A stretch of 64,000 nt of DNA, from contig NZ_JACHEU010000001.1 in NCBI RefSeq assembly GCF_014201615.1, forward strand, positions 577,631-641,630, in the 5' to 3' direction. The stretch's first letter is position 1, and each line of letters begins with the position of its first letter. Positions 38,547 through 47,387 of this stretch are shown one piece after another. The position numbers and the translations under genes are program-made. Below the pieces are notes generated by a model. That model ran no database searches. It was not told where the DNA came from and saw only the letters and a program-made list of their open reading frames with translations. The stretch comes from Aquamicrobium lusatiense. Its GTDB lineage: Bacteria > Pseudomonadota > Alphaproteobacteria > Rhizobiales > Rhizobiaceae.

Positions 38547-40109
38547 ATGACGACGAACCATCATTCCGACACCATCCTCATCATCGATTTCGGCAGCCAG
38601 GTCACGCAGCTCATTGCCAGGCGCGTGCGCGAGGCTGGTGCCTATTGCGAGATTGTGCCCTTCCAGTCCGCCGGCGAAGCCTTCGACCGCATCCGGCCGA
38701 AGGGCGTTATCCTCTCCGGCAGCCCGCATTCGGCCGTCGACATCGGCAGCCCGCGTGCGCCGCAGCAGGTCTTCGAGGCTGGCATCCCGGTGCTCGGCAT
38801 CTGCTATGGCGAGCAGACCATGTGCGCCCAGCTTGGCGGTCAGGTCGAAGCCGGCCATGAGCGCGAATTCGGCCGCGCCTTTCTTGAGATTGAAGCCGAT
38901 TGCGCGCTGTTCGACGGCATCTGGGCCAAAGGCACCCGCCATCAGGTATGGATGAGCCATGGCGACCGCGTCACCGGGCTGCCCGATGGCTTCCGGGTCG
39001 TCGGCACCTCGCGTGGTGCGCCCTTCGCGGCCATCGCCGACGAGAAGCGCCGGTTCTATGCCGTGCAGTTCCATCCCGAGGTGGTGCACACGCCGGATGG
39101 CGCGCGCCTGCTTTCCAATTTCGTGCGCAACATCGTCGGGCTGCAGGGCGAGTGGACCATGTCCGCCTACCGCCAGCAGGCCGTGGAGGCGATCCGCAAG
39201 CAGGTTGGCGACAAGAAGGTGATCTGCGCGCTCTCAGGCGGCGTGGATTCTTCCGTCGCCGCGCTGCTGGTTCATGAGGCGGTTGGCGATCAGCTCACCT
39301 GCATCCTTGTCGACCATGGCCTGATGCGCAAGAACGAAGCTGCGGATGTGGTGGCCATGTTCCGCCAGCATTACAATCTGCCGCTGATCCTCGTCGATGC
39401 CGCAGACCGCTTCATCGGCGCGCTGGAAGGCGAGAGCGATCCCGAAACCAAGCGCAAGACCATCGGCCGCCTGTTCATCGAGGTGTTCGAGGAAGAGGCA
39501 TCGAAGCTCGGCGGCGCTGATTTCCTCGCTCAGGGCACGCTCTATCCGGATGTCATCGAAAGCGTATCCTTCACCGGTGGCCCTTCCGTCACGATCAAGT
39601 CGCACCACAATGTGGGCGGCCTGCCGGAGCGCATGAACATGCAGCTCGTCGAGCCGCTGCGCGAGCTGTTCAAGGATGAGGTGCGGGTGCTCGGCAAGGA
39701 GCTCGGCCTGCCGGAAAGCTTCATCGGCCGACATCCCTTCCCCGGTCCCGGCCTTGCCATCCGCTGTCCGGGTGGCGTGACTCGCGAGAAGCTGGAAATC
39801 CTGCGCGAGGCCGATGCCGTCTATCTCGACGAGATCCGCAAGGCCGGCCTGTACGATGCCATCTGGCAGGCCTTTGCCGTGCTTCTGCCGGTGCAGACGG
39901 TGGGTGTCATGGGCGACGGCCGCACCTATGAATATGTCTGCGCCCTGCGCGCCGTCACCTCGGTCGACGGCATGACCGCCGACTTCTATCCCTATGACAT
40001 GAGCTTCCTAGCCAACGCCGCAACCCGCATCATCAACGAAGTCCGCGGCATCAACCGTGTGGTCTACGACGTGACAAGCAAGCCACCCGGCACCATCGAG
40101 TGGGAATGA
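38547..40109 (+). CDS. guaA: GMP synthase (glutamine-hydrolysing)
   Basis: GuaA amidates XMP to GMP. The 520-residue protein has an N-terminal class I glutaminase with nucleophile Cys86 ([10 protein letters not shown]) and the His/Glu pair in VQFHPEVVH. The ATP-pyrophosphatase domain has the P-loop [13 protein letters not shown], and the GMP synthase C-terminal dimerisation domain ends in KPPGTIEWE. The 3' end is intact. It is the target of the integrated element: the integrase gene begins 294 nt after its stop. Confidence 0.97.
   Translation: MTTNHHSDTILIIDFGSQVTQLIARRVREAGAYCEIVPFQSAGEAFDRIRPKGVILSGSPHSAVDIGSPRAPQQVFEAGIPVLGICYGEQTMCAQLGGQVEAGHEREFGRAFLEIEADCALFDGIWAKGTRHQVWMSHGDRVTGLPDGFRVVGTSRGAPFAAIADEKRRFYAVQFHPEVVHTPDGARLLSNFVRNIVGLQGEWTMSAYRQQAVEAIRKQVGDKKVICALSGGVDSSVAALLVHEAVGDQLTCILVDHGLMRKNEAADVVAMFRQHYNLPLILVDAADRFIGALEGESDPETKRKTIGRLFIEVFEEEASKLGGADFLAQGTLYPDVIESVSFTGGPSVTIKSHHNVGGLPERMNMQLVEPLRELFKDEVRVLGKELGLPESFIGRHPFPGPGLAIRCPGGVTREKLEILREADAVYLDEIRKAGLYDAIWQAFAVLLPVQTVGVMGDGRTYEYVCALRAVTSVDGMTADFYPYDMSFLANAATRIINEVRGINRVVYDVTSKPPGTIEWE
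40082..40109. other. attL: putative left attachment site (attL) at the 3' end of guaA
   Basis: The last codons of guaA are a known integration target for tyrosine-integrase islands. Here the guaA frame is intact up to its stop and a tyrosine integrase lies just beyond, pointing away. The exact core repeat cannot be defined because the right end of the element is outside the window. Confidence 0.55.
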
Positions 40110-40273
40110 TTCAGGCCCATCCGAACGCCGCCGATTTTACGCTGCAGTACGATATAAGCCACTGAAAATAAAAATAAAATCATCCTGTGCCTATCGATAT
40201 CTATCGGTGGGCATAGATGGCGTTCGGCGGCCTCGCTGACGGGCCTCGCCCCCATTGATCAACCGGAAAAACG

Positions 40274-40313
40274 AAAGTACCGTCAGGTCGCACTAGGCCA
40301 ATGACGGTACTTT
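40274..40313. terminator. 12-bp inverted repeat after guaA (AAAGTACCGTCA/TGACGGTACTTT)
   Basis: AAAGTACCGTCA (40274-40285) and TGACGGTACTTT (40302-40313) form a perfect 12-bp stem with a 16-nt loop, followed by three further T. It can act as a terminator ahead of the integrase gene. The same core also occurs once more at 40374, so the pair may instead be a protein-binding site. Confidence 0.6.
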
Positions 40314-40386
40314 TTTCGAACTAATGCGCTGAAATATAATCGTTTTCGGCTCCATTGGCCTCCAAAAACCGCGTGACGGTACTTTT
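40302..40386 (+). repeat. direct copies of TGACGGTACTTTT upstream of the integrase
   Basis: TGACGGTACTTTT occurs at 40302-40314 and at 40374-40386, 72 nt apart. The second copy ends just before the AAGGAGG ribosome-binding site of the integrase. Together with the inverted copy at 40274-40285 there are three copies. They are candidate sites for the integrase arm domain or the AlpA-like protein. Confidence 0.65.
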
Positions 40387-40403
40387 CCGCAAGGAGGCCC
40401 GAA

Positions 40404-41660
40404 ATGTTGACCGATGCAGCACTCAAGTCTTTGAAACCAAAAGCCAAAATGTACAAGGTTTCCGATCGTGACGGCATGTATGTGCGCGTCGCGCCGTCGG
40501 GCGCCATCTCGTTCAGGCTCGACTATCGGCTGAATGGCAGGCGGGAAACCGTGTATCTCGGCAGATACGCCCGTGACGGAATATCGCTCGCCAGGGCTCG
40601 CGAGCTATGCGTCGACGCCCGGCGCGCGATCACCGAGGGGCGGTCTCCCGCCATCGAGAAGCAGCGCGAGAAGCGCCGGATCAAGGAAGCAAAGAGTTTC
40701 GGCCAGTTCGGCGAGAAGTGGCTGACCAACGCAACAATGGCCGACAGCACGCGCGCGATGCGTCGCTCCATCTTCGAACGCGAACTCATGCCCGTCTGGC
40801 GAAATCGTCTCCTGACAGAGATCACACCGGATGATCTCCGTGCTCACTGCGGCAAGATCGTCGAACGGGGTGCTCCTGCAACTGCTATCCATGTGCGTGA
40901 TATCCTGAAGCAGATCTACGGCTTTGCCATTCTGCACGGCGAGAAGGTCGCCAATCCGGCCGATGCCGTCGGTCCAGCCTCGATCGCTACCTTTACGCCA
41001 AAGGACCGCGCGCTTTCGCCGGCAGAGATCCGTATCATGTTCAAGCAACTCGAGCATGTTGCGACGTTGCCAACGATCCGCCTCGGTATGAAGCTCTACC
41101 TCCTCACCATGGTCCGGAAGAGCGAGTTGCAGGATGCAGTTTGGGACGAGATCGATTTCGACAACGCCGTCTGGACCATCCCGAAAGAGCGCATGAAGCG
41201 ATCGAAGCCGCACAACGTCTACCTTTGCCGACAGACGTTAGACATCATGATCGCGCTCAAGACTTGTTCCGGCAACTCCCGATATCTTTTGCCGTCCCGG
41301 TACGACGCGGACGCGCCAATGTCTCGCGCGACCTTCAATCGGATCACCTACGCCGTCGTCGAGCGAGCCAAGAAGGAGGGGCTGCCATTGGAGCCATTCA
41401 CGGTTCATGATCTGCGGCGCACGGGGTCGACGCTGTTAAATGAGCTGGGCTTTAACAGCGACTGGATCGAAAAGTGCCTGGCGCACGAGGATGGGCGCTC
41501 GTCGCGCGGTGTCTACAACAAGGCCGAGTATGAGGTGCAGCGTCGGCATATGATGCAGCAGTGGGCGAATACCGTGGACGCCTGGATCGACGGCCGGAAG
41601 TATGCCCCCACGCTTTTGCCGCAAGCTATGCCCTTGATGGAATTGGATCCCGCTCTTTGA
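40404..41660 (+). CDS. int: P4-type tyrosine integrase
   Basis: This 418-residue site-specific recombinase catalyses integration and excision of the element. It has an N-terminal DUF4102-like arm-binding domain (residues 1-95) and a core-binding domain. The catalytic residues are Arg238 (TMVRKSEL), His335 and Arg338 (VHDLRRT), His361 (AHEDG) and the nucleophile Tyr371 (GVYNKAEY). A good AAGGAGG site precedes the ATG. Its 3' end overlaps the convergent AlpA-like gene by 35 nt. Confidence 0.95.
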   Translation: MLTDAALKSLKPKAKMYKVSDRDGMYVRVAPSGAISFRLDYRLNGRRETVYLGRYARDGISLARARELCVDARRAITEGRSPAIEKQREKRRIKEAKSFGQFGEKWLTNATMADSTRAMRRSIFERELMPVWRNRLLTEITPDDLRAHCGKIVERGAPATAIHVRDILKQIYGFAILHGEKVANPADAVGPASIATFTPKDRALSPAEIRIMFKQLEHVATLPTIRLGMKLYLLTMVRKSELQDAVWDEIDFDNAVWTIPKERMKRSKPHNVYLCRQTLDIMIALKTCSGNSRYLLPSRYDADAPMSRATFNRITYAVVERAKKEGLPLEPFTVHDLRRTGSTLLNELGFNSDWIEKCLAHEDGRSSRGVYNKAEYEVQRRHMMQQWANTVDAWIDGRKYAPTLLPQAMPLMELDPAL

Positions 41661-41910
41661 CCGGGCGGGATTTGCGCTTGGTGACGTCAGGGTGCTGTGC
41701 TCGACGGATCGGGGCGGCCCGCCGTGCCATTAGCCACGCCTCGACCTCGGCCAGGTCCCAGACGATACAACGCGGCGAGAGCGCGAACCGACGGGGAAAC
41801 TCGCCACGCTGCTCCATTTCATAAATAGTGCTGTCAGCCATCGGCACCATCTCCCGCAGCTGCTGCCGCCGGATTGTTCTTTTGATTTGGGTGGGCTCGG
41901 TCTTCGCCAT
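41626..41910 (-). CDS. AlpA-family helix-turn-helix regulator (excisionase-like)
   Basis: The 94-residue protein has a winged-helix/MerR-like HTH (QQLREMVPMADSTIYEMEQRG, about residues 17-37; cited in part) followed by FPRRFALSPRCIVWDLAEVEAWL, typical of AlpA and of excisionases. It probably controls the integrase or aids excision. ATG at 41910 with GGAG 6-9 nt upstream is preferred over the TTG two codons earlier. Its last 35 nt are antisense to the 3' end of the integrase gene. Confidence 0.88.
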   Translation of the reverse strand: MAKTEPTQIKRTIRRQQLREMVPMADSTIYEMEQRGEFPRRFALSPRCIVWDLAEVEAWLMARRAAPIRRAQHPDVTKRKSRPVKERDPIPSRA

Positions 41911-42023
41911 GCTCAATCTCCATAATTGCTGAGGCGATTGAGAACGATAGATTCCGATACTGGAAGCCCTATCGAAATGTCGTGCGGTATTTTCGGGCTA
42001 TAGCGTACGCATCGGAGGGTTTT

Positions 42024-42050
42024 CACCTACTGTTCGGTAGTGCGTAGGTG
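42024..42050. repeat. inverted repeat CACCTAC/GTAGGTG
   Basis: CACCTAC (42024-42030) and GTAGGTG (42044-42050) surround an inner CTAC/GTAG pair. It lies in the 228-bp gap between the AlpA-like gene and the LysR stop, upstream of the AlpA-like gene, so it may be an operator. Confidence 0.4.
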
Positions 42051-42138
42051 CAAGTAAGCTCTAATGATGAGCAGAAGATGGGCGATTTTTTCACGACCCG
42101 CTGCCCTCTTTCGGCAAACGGCCACTTTTGCCTGACGA

Positions 42139-43044
42139 TCACCGCATTCGAAGATGTGGTTCTTCCCGGATCATCGCGGCTAGGTGGTCCACCAGCAACT
42201 GGATGGCGCCGGTCATCCGGCGATTGGCGGAGGTGATCGCGCGGATAGGAACGAGGCTGGGCGTGTAGTCGGCCAGAAGCGGAACGAGTGCCCCGGCAGC
42301 GACATCCTCAGCGAACATCCAACTCGGCCCCTGCGCGATGCCGAGACCGGCGCGAACGGCCGCATGCACGCCATCGGCGTCATTAGTTCTTAGGCGGGCG
42401 GTGGGCGTCATACGGATTTCGCCGTCGCCGTCCCTGAACCGCCAGGCCTTCGAGCTTCCTTCGAACATAAACGGCAGACAGATGTGGCGCCTGAGGTCAT
42501 CGGGGTGCTGGGGCACCCCATGCGCATCGAGGTAGGCGGGAGAAGCGACGACCTCAGGCTCAAGCACCCCGATCTGCCGCGACATGAGGCTGGAATCGCG
42601 CTGAGCACCGATGCGGATCGCGAGATCGATCCCATCCTCGATAAGGTTCACATATTGCTCGGAGGCTTCCACATCGAGCGTCAGTTCTGGATAGCGATCC
42701 AGAAACCCGCCAAGATGAGGGATGATGAAGCGGCTCGAGAGGACGAGCGGGACCGCGACCCTAATCCGCCCCCGCGGAGCGCTGTTGCCGCTGCGGACCC
42801 GCGCCTCAACGGCGTCGAGATCCGCAAGCATGCCGACGGCGAAGTCATAATATTCCCGCCCCGTCTCGGTAATGCTGAGGCCACGGGAACTGCGTCGGAT
42901 AAGCTGCGTCGCGAGATGCCCTTCCAGGGCTGCGACTTCCTTGCTGACGGTGGATTGTGCGACGTCTTCCACCTTTGCCGCGCCTGCGAAGCTGCCCGCT
43001 TCGACCACGCGAGTGAAAAGCCGGATGCCTCTAAGATGGTCCAT
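42139..43044 (-). CDS. LysR-family transcriptional regulator (cargo)
   Basis: The 301-residue protein has an N-terminal winged HTH (LFTRVVEAGSFAGAAKVEDV followed by STVSKEVAALEGHL) and a C-terminal effector-binding domain. It belongs to the type with a MDHLRGIRLF start that often controls a neighbouring oxidoreductase. It is divergent from the first SDR gene across 153 bp, so it is probably the regulator of the SDR pair. It is cargo of the element rather than part of transfer. Confidence 0.92.
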   Translation of the reverse strand: MDHLRGIRLFTRVVEAGSFAGAAKVEDVAQSTVSKEVAALEGHLATQLIRRSSRGLSITETGREYYDFAVGMLADLDAVEARVRSGNSAPRGRIRVAVPLVLSSRFIIPHLGGFLDRYPELTLDVEASEQYVNLIEDGIDLAIRIGAQRDSSLMSRQIGVLEPEVVASPAYLDAHGVPQHPDDLRRHICLPFMFEGSSKAWRFRDGDGEIRMTPTARLRTNDADGVHAAVRAGLGIAQGPSWMFAEDVAAGALVPLLADYTPSLVPIRAITSANRRMTGAIQLLVDHLAAMIREEPHLRMR

Positions 43045-43157
43045 TGATGCTCCCTAACGCTCCATGGCCGCCCCCGACAATGGTCGATTGCCATTTTAGA
43101 AATCATACTATTCCATTATTCCATATGGGAAATCCACACAAGCGCACCTAGCTAATT

Positions 43158-43178
43158 CGAGCAACTGGAAAATGCTCG
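43158..43178. promoter_or_regulatory. candidate LysR operator between the divergent genes
   Basis: CGAGCA (43158-43163) and TGCTCG (43173-43178) form a perfect 6-bp dyad with a 9-nt spacer, close to the start of the first SDR gene. A second dyad AATGG/CCATT lies at 43079-43095, nearer the LysR start. Either could be bound by the divergent LysR protein. Confidence 0.4.
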
Positions 43179-43197
43179 GGACTAGCGAAGGATCAGA

Positions 43198-43932
43198 ATG
43201 GGAAAGCTTGATGGAAAGGTCGCCGTCATCATCGGCGGCACGTCGGGAATGGCGCTTGAAACGGCAAAGCTGTTCGTCGAAGAGGGCGCATATGTCTTCG
43301 TGACGGGGCGTCGGCAGGAAAAGCTCGATGCCGCCGTGGCAGAGATCGGACATAACGTCACAGGGGTTCAGGGCGACCTTGCGAAAATGGCCGACCTCGA
43401 TCGGCTGTTCGAAACCGTGCGCGACGAAAAGGGTCATATCGACGTGCTGTTCGTCAGCGCCGGCTCGGGCCATCTCGGCCAGTTCGTGCATAATGTCACA
43501 GAGCAGGTCTTCCACGACACCTTCGTCACCAACGTGAAGAACGTCCTATTCGCGGTGCAGAAAGCCCTGCCGCTTTTCCGCGACGGCGGCTCGATCATCC
43601 TGAACAGCTCGATCGCCCACAGGAAGGCCCTGCCTGGCATCGGCGTCTACAGCGCAAGCAAGGCGGCCGTCCGCTCCTTTGCCCGGACATGGGCGATGGA
43701 GTTGAAGGACCGAAAGATTCGCGTCAACGCCATCAGTCCAGGGCCGATCGACACGCCGCACACAGCCGATGCGCCGCAGGAATGGAAGGACGGCATGATC
43801 GCCGCCGTGCCGATGGGACGTTTCGGAGAGCCCCGCGAGATCGCGACCGCCGCGCTGTTCCTAGCGTCGAGCGATTCCAGTTACATCACCGGTGCCGACC
43901 TCTGCGTCGACGGCGGACTGACACAGGTTTGA
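43198..43932 (+). CDS. short-chain dehydrogenase/reductase (cargo SDR 1)
   Basis: The 244-residue SDR has a modified nucleotide-binding motif (IIGGTSGMALETA, residues 11-23, with Ala where the last Gly of TGxxxGxG is usual). LFVSAGSGHLG replaces the common NNAG. The catalytic Ser lies in ILNSSIAHRKA and the Tyr/Lys pair in VYSASKAAV. The substrate is unknown. It precedes the second SDR gene by 4 nt, so the two are an operon, probably controlled by the divergent LysR. Confidence 0.92.
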   Translation: MGKLDGKVAVIIGGTSGMALETAKLFVEEGAYVFVTGRRQEKLDAAVAEIGHNVTGVQGDLAKMADLDRLFETVRDEKGHIDVLFVSAGSGHLGQFVHNVTEQVFHDTFVTNVKNVLFAVQKALPLFRDGGSIILNSSIAHRKALPGIGVYSASKAAVRSFARTWAMELKDRKIRVNAISPGPIDTPHTADAPQEWKDGMIAAVPMGRFGEPREIATAALFLASSDSSYITGADLCVDGGLTQV

Positions 43933-43936
43933 GGCA

Positions 43937-44707
43937 ATGACGAAGCACATGAACAACGAAGCTGGTAAGCTGGCAGGCAAGGTCGCAGTCGTAACAGGAG
44001 CATCCAAAGGCATCGGCGCCGAGATCGCCCGGGCCTTCGGCCGCGAAGGTGCTTCGGTCGTCGTCCACTACAATTCGAGCAAGGCGGATGCGGATGCCGT
44101 CGCGGCGGAAGTCCGCGAACTGGGCGGCAACGCAGTTATCGTCGGAGCCGATGTCTCGGGCGAGGACGCAGGCACTACCATCGTCAATGCGGCGGTTGAA
44201 AATTTCGGAAGACTCGATGTCCTCGTCAACAATGCAGGCATTTCGGAATTCCGCGCGTTCGAGGAGTTCACGGCTGATCACTACGAACGCCAGTTCCGCA
44301 CCAATGTTCTGGGAACAATGCTTATAACCGCTGCGGCGGTTAAGCATTTCGAGACGGGCGCGAGCATCATCAATATAGGCTCTTCGGCAACCGAGTTCAC
44401 GCCGCCGGCCGCCTCCGTATACATCGCGACGAAGGGCGCGATTGATGCCTTCACCCGTGCCTTGGCAAGTGAACTTGGCCCGCGCGGGATACGTGTTAAT
44501 TGCATCAAGCCTGGCATGACGGTGACCGAGAAGCAGTTGGACGACGACAGCACCGTATCCGACTTCGTGAAGACCTTCGTAGAGCAGACGCCGCTTCGCC
44601 GTCTCGGCAAGACAACAGATATCGCTAATGCAGCAATATTTCTAGCTAGCGATGCTTCCGCATTCATCACCGGCGAACGCATACTAGTGTCTGGCGGGCT
44701 GCGCTGA
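43937..44707 (+). CDS. short-chain dehydrogenase/reductase (cargo SDR 2)
   Basis: The 256-residue SDR is canonical: TGASKGIG (about residues 20-27), NNAG in VLVNNAGISE, and the catalytic Tyr-x3-Lys in YIATKGAID, with IINIGSSATEF holding the serine. It resembles 3-oxoacyl-ACP or glucose dehydrogenase-like SDRs. ATG at 43949 is a second possible start. It ends with the dyad terminator listed separately. Confidence 0.92.
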   Translation: MTKHMNNEAGKLAGKVAVVTGASKGIGAEIARAFGREGASVVVHYNSSKADADAVAAEVRELGGNAVIVGADVSGEDAGTTIVNAAVENFGRLDVLVNNAGISEFRAFEEFTADHYERQFRTNVLGTMLITAAAVKHFETGASIINIGSSATEFTPPAASVYIATKGAIDAFTRALASELGPRGIRVNCIKPGMTVTEKQLDDDSTVSDFVKTFVEQTPLRRLGKTTDIANAAIFLASDASAFITGERILVSGGLR

Positions 44708-44724
44708 GCCATTGCCAGTAAACT

Positions 44725-44750
44725 CCGGGGCAGAGCTTGTTCTGCCCCGG
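44725..44750 (+). terminator. hairpin after the SDR operon
   Basis: CCGGGGCAGA pairs perfectly with TCTGCCCCGG (10 bp, 6-nt loop) 18 nt after the stop of the second SDR gene. It has no T run but its position fits termination or 3'-end protection. Confidence 0.65.
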
Positions 44751-44998
44751 TGATGTCATTGAACTCCCAATCAGGTGACTTGATTGCAGGAGACTGGGTG
44801 TTTGGCGGCCCAAGTTGCAGGGCTGGTCGTGGCCTCAAGGGAGTTGGACGAATTCATTAAAGGATCTTCGGTGGCGGCATCAAATGTGGGTCGATAGCTG
44901 CTGCGAGATGTCTATCTCATGGCTGCATGAGCGGCAATGATAGCTAGGCCTTGAACGCGAGACGGTCGCTTTAAAGGCATTATCTGGAGGACCAGACT
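44751..44998. other. non-coding gap before the second LysR gene
   Basis: No gene-like frame is seen. The gap should hold the promoter of the second LysR gene, which has a GGAGG ribosome-binding site just before its ATG (TCTGGAGGACCAG). It begins a stretch that is AT-richer than the trb cluster. Confidence 0.5.
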
Positions 44999-45961
44999 AT
45001 GCCGGACATCGCGCTAGACTTGCGCTATCTAAGGTATGCCATACTTGCTGCAGAATATGGTAGCTTCCGGCGCGCCGCCGAAATCCTTTGTGTGTCTCAA
45101 TCTACTGTCAGTAGACGTATCCAAATCCTAGAACGGCGTGTTGGCATGGCCTTGTTTGACCGAAATCGGTCGGGCGCGCGCATCACAACGGCTGGCGAAC
45201 ATTTCTTAGGCAAGGCAGCGATTGGCGCCAAACATCTTCACCAAGCAGCGGACATCGTCCGCCAAGCCAAACGTGGTTGCACAGGAGTGCTAAGGATTGG
45301 GCTGACAGCCTGCCTAGGGGGCAGCTTTTTATCCGAATTGTTTGCAAGCTATCATCGTCGCTATCCGGCCATCGAGGTGATTTTCGAGGAAGGGACTGCG
45401 CAACTGAATGAAGGGGCTTTGCTTGGCGGTCGCCTCGACCTAGCATTGATGCCTGCAGAGCCAAGATCACCGGGCTGTCGAGCTGAACAGTTGTGGGATG
45501 AGGCAATCTATGTCGCAGTTCCGGCTTCCCATGAAATCGCGTCTTCGGACGGAGTTCGATTGGATAGCGTGGGCAACGAGACCTTCCTTGTGATGACGGA
45601 CGCCGCAGGGCCCGAGATTTCGAACTATCTTGTGAGAGAACTGTCAGTTTATGGTCTGCGGCCGTCAATTTCTATGCAGCATATAGGTTTTGCAAATCTC
45701 TTGAACATGGTGGAGCAGGGTTTTGGCATAACTCTCGCCACAAAATCGGTTGTTGGAAATGCTTATACCGGTGTTTGTTTTGTTCCAATCATCGGCACTC
45801 AAGAGAAGTTTTCTTTCAGTGTCGTCTGGTCTGAAACAAATCAGAATCCGGCTCTTCAGCTTTTCGTCGACATGTGCCTTGAGCGCCGCCCAAAGGCGAG
45901 GAAGCACGCTAACGGCACAGAGACGCAGGGTGAAACCCGGATGGTGCCAGCATCTTCATGA
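44999..45961 (+). CDS. LysR-family transcriptional regulator next to the trb cluster
   Basis: The 320-residue protein has a LysR HTH (LAAEYGSFRRAAEILCVSQS followed by TVSRRIQILERRVGMALFDR) and an effector domain. It faces the trb cluster and its last 6 nt overlap the 3' end of the DUF2274 gene. A LysR gene beside DUF2274-trb is common in alphaproteobacterial ICEs, so a role in control of transfer is possible. Base composition is AT-richer than the neighbouring trb genes, suggesting a separate origin. Confidence 0.88.
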   Translation: MPDIALDLRYLRYAILAAEYGSFRRAAEILCVSQSTVSRRIQILERRVGMALFDRNRSGARITTAGEHFLGKAAIGAKHLHQAADIVRQAKRGCTGVLRIGLTACLGGSFLSELFASYHRRYPAIEVIFEEGTAQLNEGALLGGRLDLALMPAEPRSPGCRAEQLWDEAIYVAVPASHEIASSDGVRLDSVGNETFLVMTDAAGPEISNYLVRELSVYGLRPSISMQHIGFANLLNMVEQGFGITLATKSVVGNAYTGVCFVPIIGTQEKFSFSVVWSETNQNPALQLFVDMCLERRPKARKHANGTETQGETRMVPASS

Positions 45962-46177
45962 GGATTGTCGACGCGCCTTCGCAAAGCCTCGGTCGGTGGC
46001 GATGAAACGCTCCACCATCGGAGCGATGAGTTTCGCCGGATCGCTGACAGCCTGACCAGTCTCGCGAGCCAGCACTTCCGCGTAGGCAACGAGATCCCGG
46101 TGCAGCGCCGCAGGTAACTCGATCGTCGCCTTGATCGGTTTGTCGTCCGCTATCGCGCCGAGCTTGAGCTTCGTCAT
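45956..46177 (-). CDS. DUF2274 domain-containing protein
   Basis: The 73-residue protein (MTKLKLGAIADDKPIKATIE at the start) matches the small DUF2274 proteins at the end of trb operons. It looks like a ribbon-helix-helix-type DNA-binding protein (ATIELPAALHRDLVAYAEVL). ATG at 46177 follows a GGAGG site and lies one base past the trbI stop. Probable role: regulation or an accessory of transfer. Confidence 0.85.
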   Translation of the reverse strand: MTKLKLGAIADDKPIKATIELPAALHRDLVAYAEVLARETGQAVSDPAKLIAPMVERFIATDRGFAKARRQSS

Positions 46178-46178
46178 A

Positions 46179-47387
46179 TCAGCCTCCGTAAGGTTCAAGC
46201 ACCAGGTCTCGGGTGACGATCACGCGAACGGGAAACCCGGGCCGGATCGTCAGCGTCGGTGCGATGTTGAGCTGCCGGCGGATGATCTGCTGGCCAGCGT
46301 CGTTGATTGTGTCCTGACCGCCGTTGCGGATGGCCTGGATCAGGCGATCATCATCATTCGTGGCGAGTTCGGCGCCGACGCTGAGCAGCGTCGAGAGGCC
46401 GGCGGCCTTGGCGAGATCCCACCAATGGTAATCGACGCCGTCCTGCAGGCCGGCATAGCCCTCGGCGTCCGCGCCGGGCTGCCGCTCCAGCACGATGCTG
46501 CGACCGTTCGGAAAGATTAGCCGGTTCCAGACGAGGAGGACGCGGCTCTGCCCGAACTGCACGTTGTTGTCGTACTGGCCGATCACGCGCGTGCCCTGCG
46601 GCACGAGCAGAATGCGCCCGGTCGGGCTGTCGTAGATGTTTTCGGTCACCTGGGCCGTGATCTGACCGGGAAGGTCCGACCGGATACCGGTTATCAGCGC
46701 AGCAGAAATCACCGCGCCTGCCTGAAGGATGTTCGGTGAGGCTGGCGCGGCAACGCGATCGGCCGCGACCGTGCGACGATCGACAGGTGTATTGATGAAA
46801 GCCTGTTGGCGTTCCTGTGCTGTGGGTGTCGCCGGCGGCGGCGCAAGCCCGAGGCTGGCGAGATCCGGCGTCGCCGTACTTGGCGCGGTTGCCGTGACGG
46901 GAGCCGCGTTACGCGCCTCGGCCGCCGCAAACAGCCTGCTGGTACGCGCCGTTTCGATCTCCTGAAGCCGGCGCTGCTCCTCTGCGCTGATGCCCGGTTG
47001 CGGCGGAGCAATCCCAGGTGTCGGCACGGGCTGGCCGCGCTCCTGGGCGCTGAGGATGGGACGGCCGAGGTCTCCCGGTAGCGGCGGACCGAGCTGGGGC
47101 ACGCCGGAATAGTCTCGCGGCAAGCCCTGCAGACCGTCGGCCGTCGAGCGATTTTCCGTCGAATAGAGCTCTTCTGCCGACCGACCGCCGTCGCGGGTCT
47201 GGAGCGCATAGATGAGCGCCCCCCCGAGACCGAGGCTGGCCACGAGGCCAAGCCCGGCCAGTACCTTGCGCGAGAGCCGCGTGACACGCGGCGCCTCGGC
47301 GCGCAATCGCATCGGTGCAGCTGCCTCCGGCGCCGATCCCGTCAGCGGCGTGGCGTCTTCCTCTTCCTCGTTCTGGTCATCGCTCAC
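46179..47387 (-). CDS. trbI: conjugal transfer protein TrbI (VirB10-like)
   Basis: TrbI spans the envelope as the energy-sensing scaffold of the type IV secretion system. The 402-residue protein has a short cytoplasmic part, one membrane helix (VLAGLGLVASLGLGGALIYAL, about residues 43-63; cited in part), a long Pro/Gln-rich periplasmic linker and the C-terminal VirB10-like barrel region (VTENIYDSPTGRILLVPQGT, IGQYDNNVQFGQSRVLLVWN). It overlaps trbG by 4 nt. Confidence 0.94.
   Translation of the reverse strand: MSDDQNEEEEDATPLTGSAPEAAAPMRLRAEAPRVTRLSRKVLAGLGLVASLGLGGALIYALQTRDGGRSAEELYSTENRSTADGLQGLPRDYSGVPQLGPPLPGDLGRPILSAQERGQPVPTPGIAPPQPGISAEEQRRLQEIETARTSRLFAAAEARNAAPVTATAPSTATPDLASLGLAPPPATPTAQERQQAFINTPVDRRTVAADRVAAPASPNILQAGAVISAALITGIRSDLPGQITAQVTENIYDSPTGRILLVPQGTRVIGQYDNNVQFGQSRVLLVWNRLIFPNGRSIVLERQPGADAEGYAGLQDGVDYHWWDLAKAAGLSTLLSVGAELATNDDDRLIQAIRNGGQDTINDAGQQIIRRQLNIAPTLTIRPGFPVRVIVTRDLVLEPYGG

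Noticed and set aside
40110..40403. tRNA gene as the integration target
   Set aside because: No cloverleaf was found; the integrase sits behind the 3' end of guaA, a known protein-gene target.
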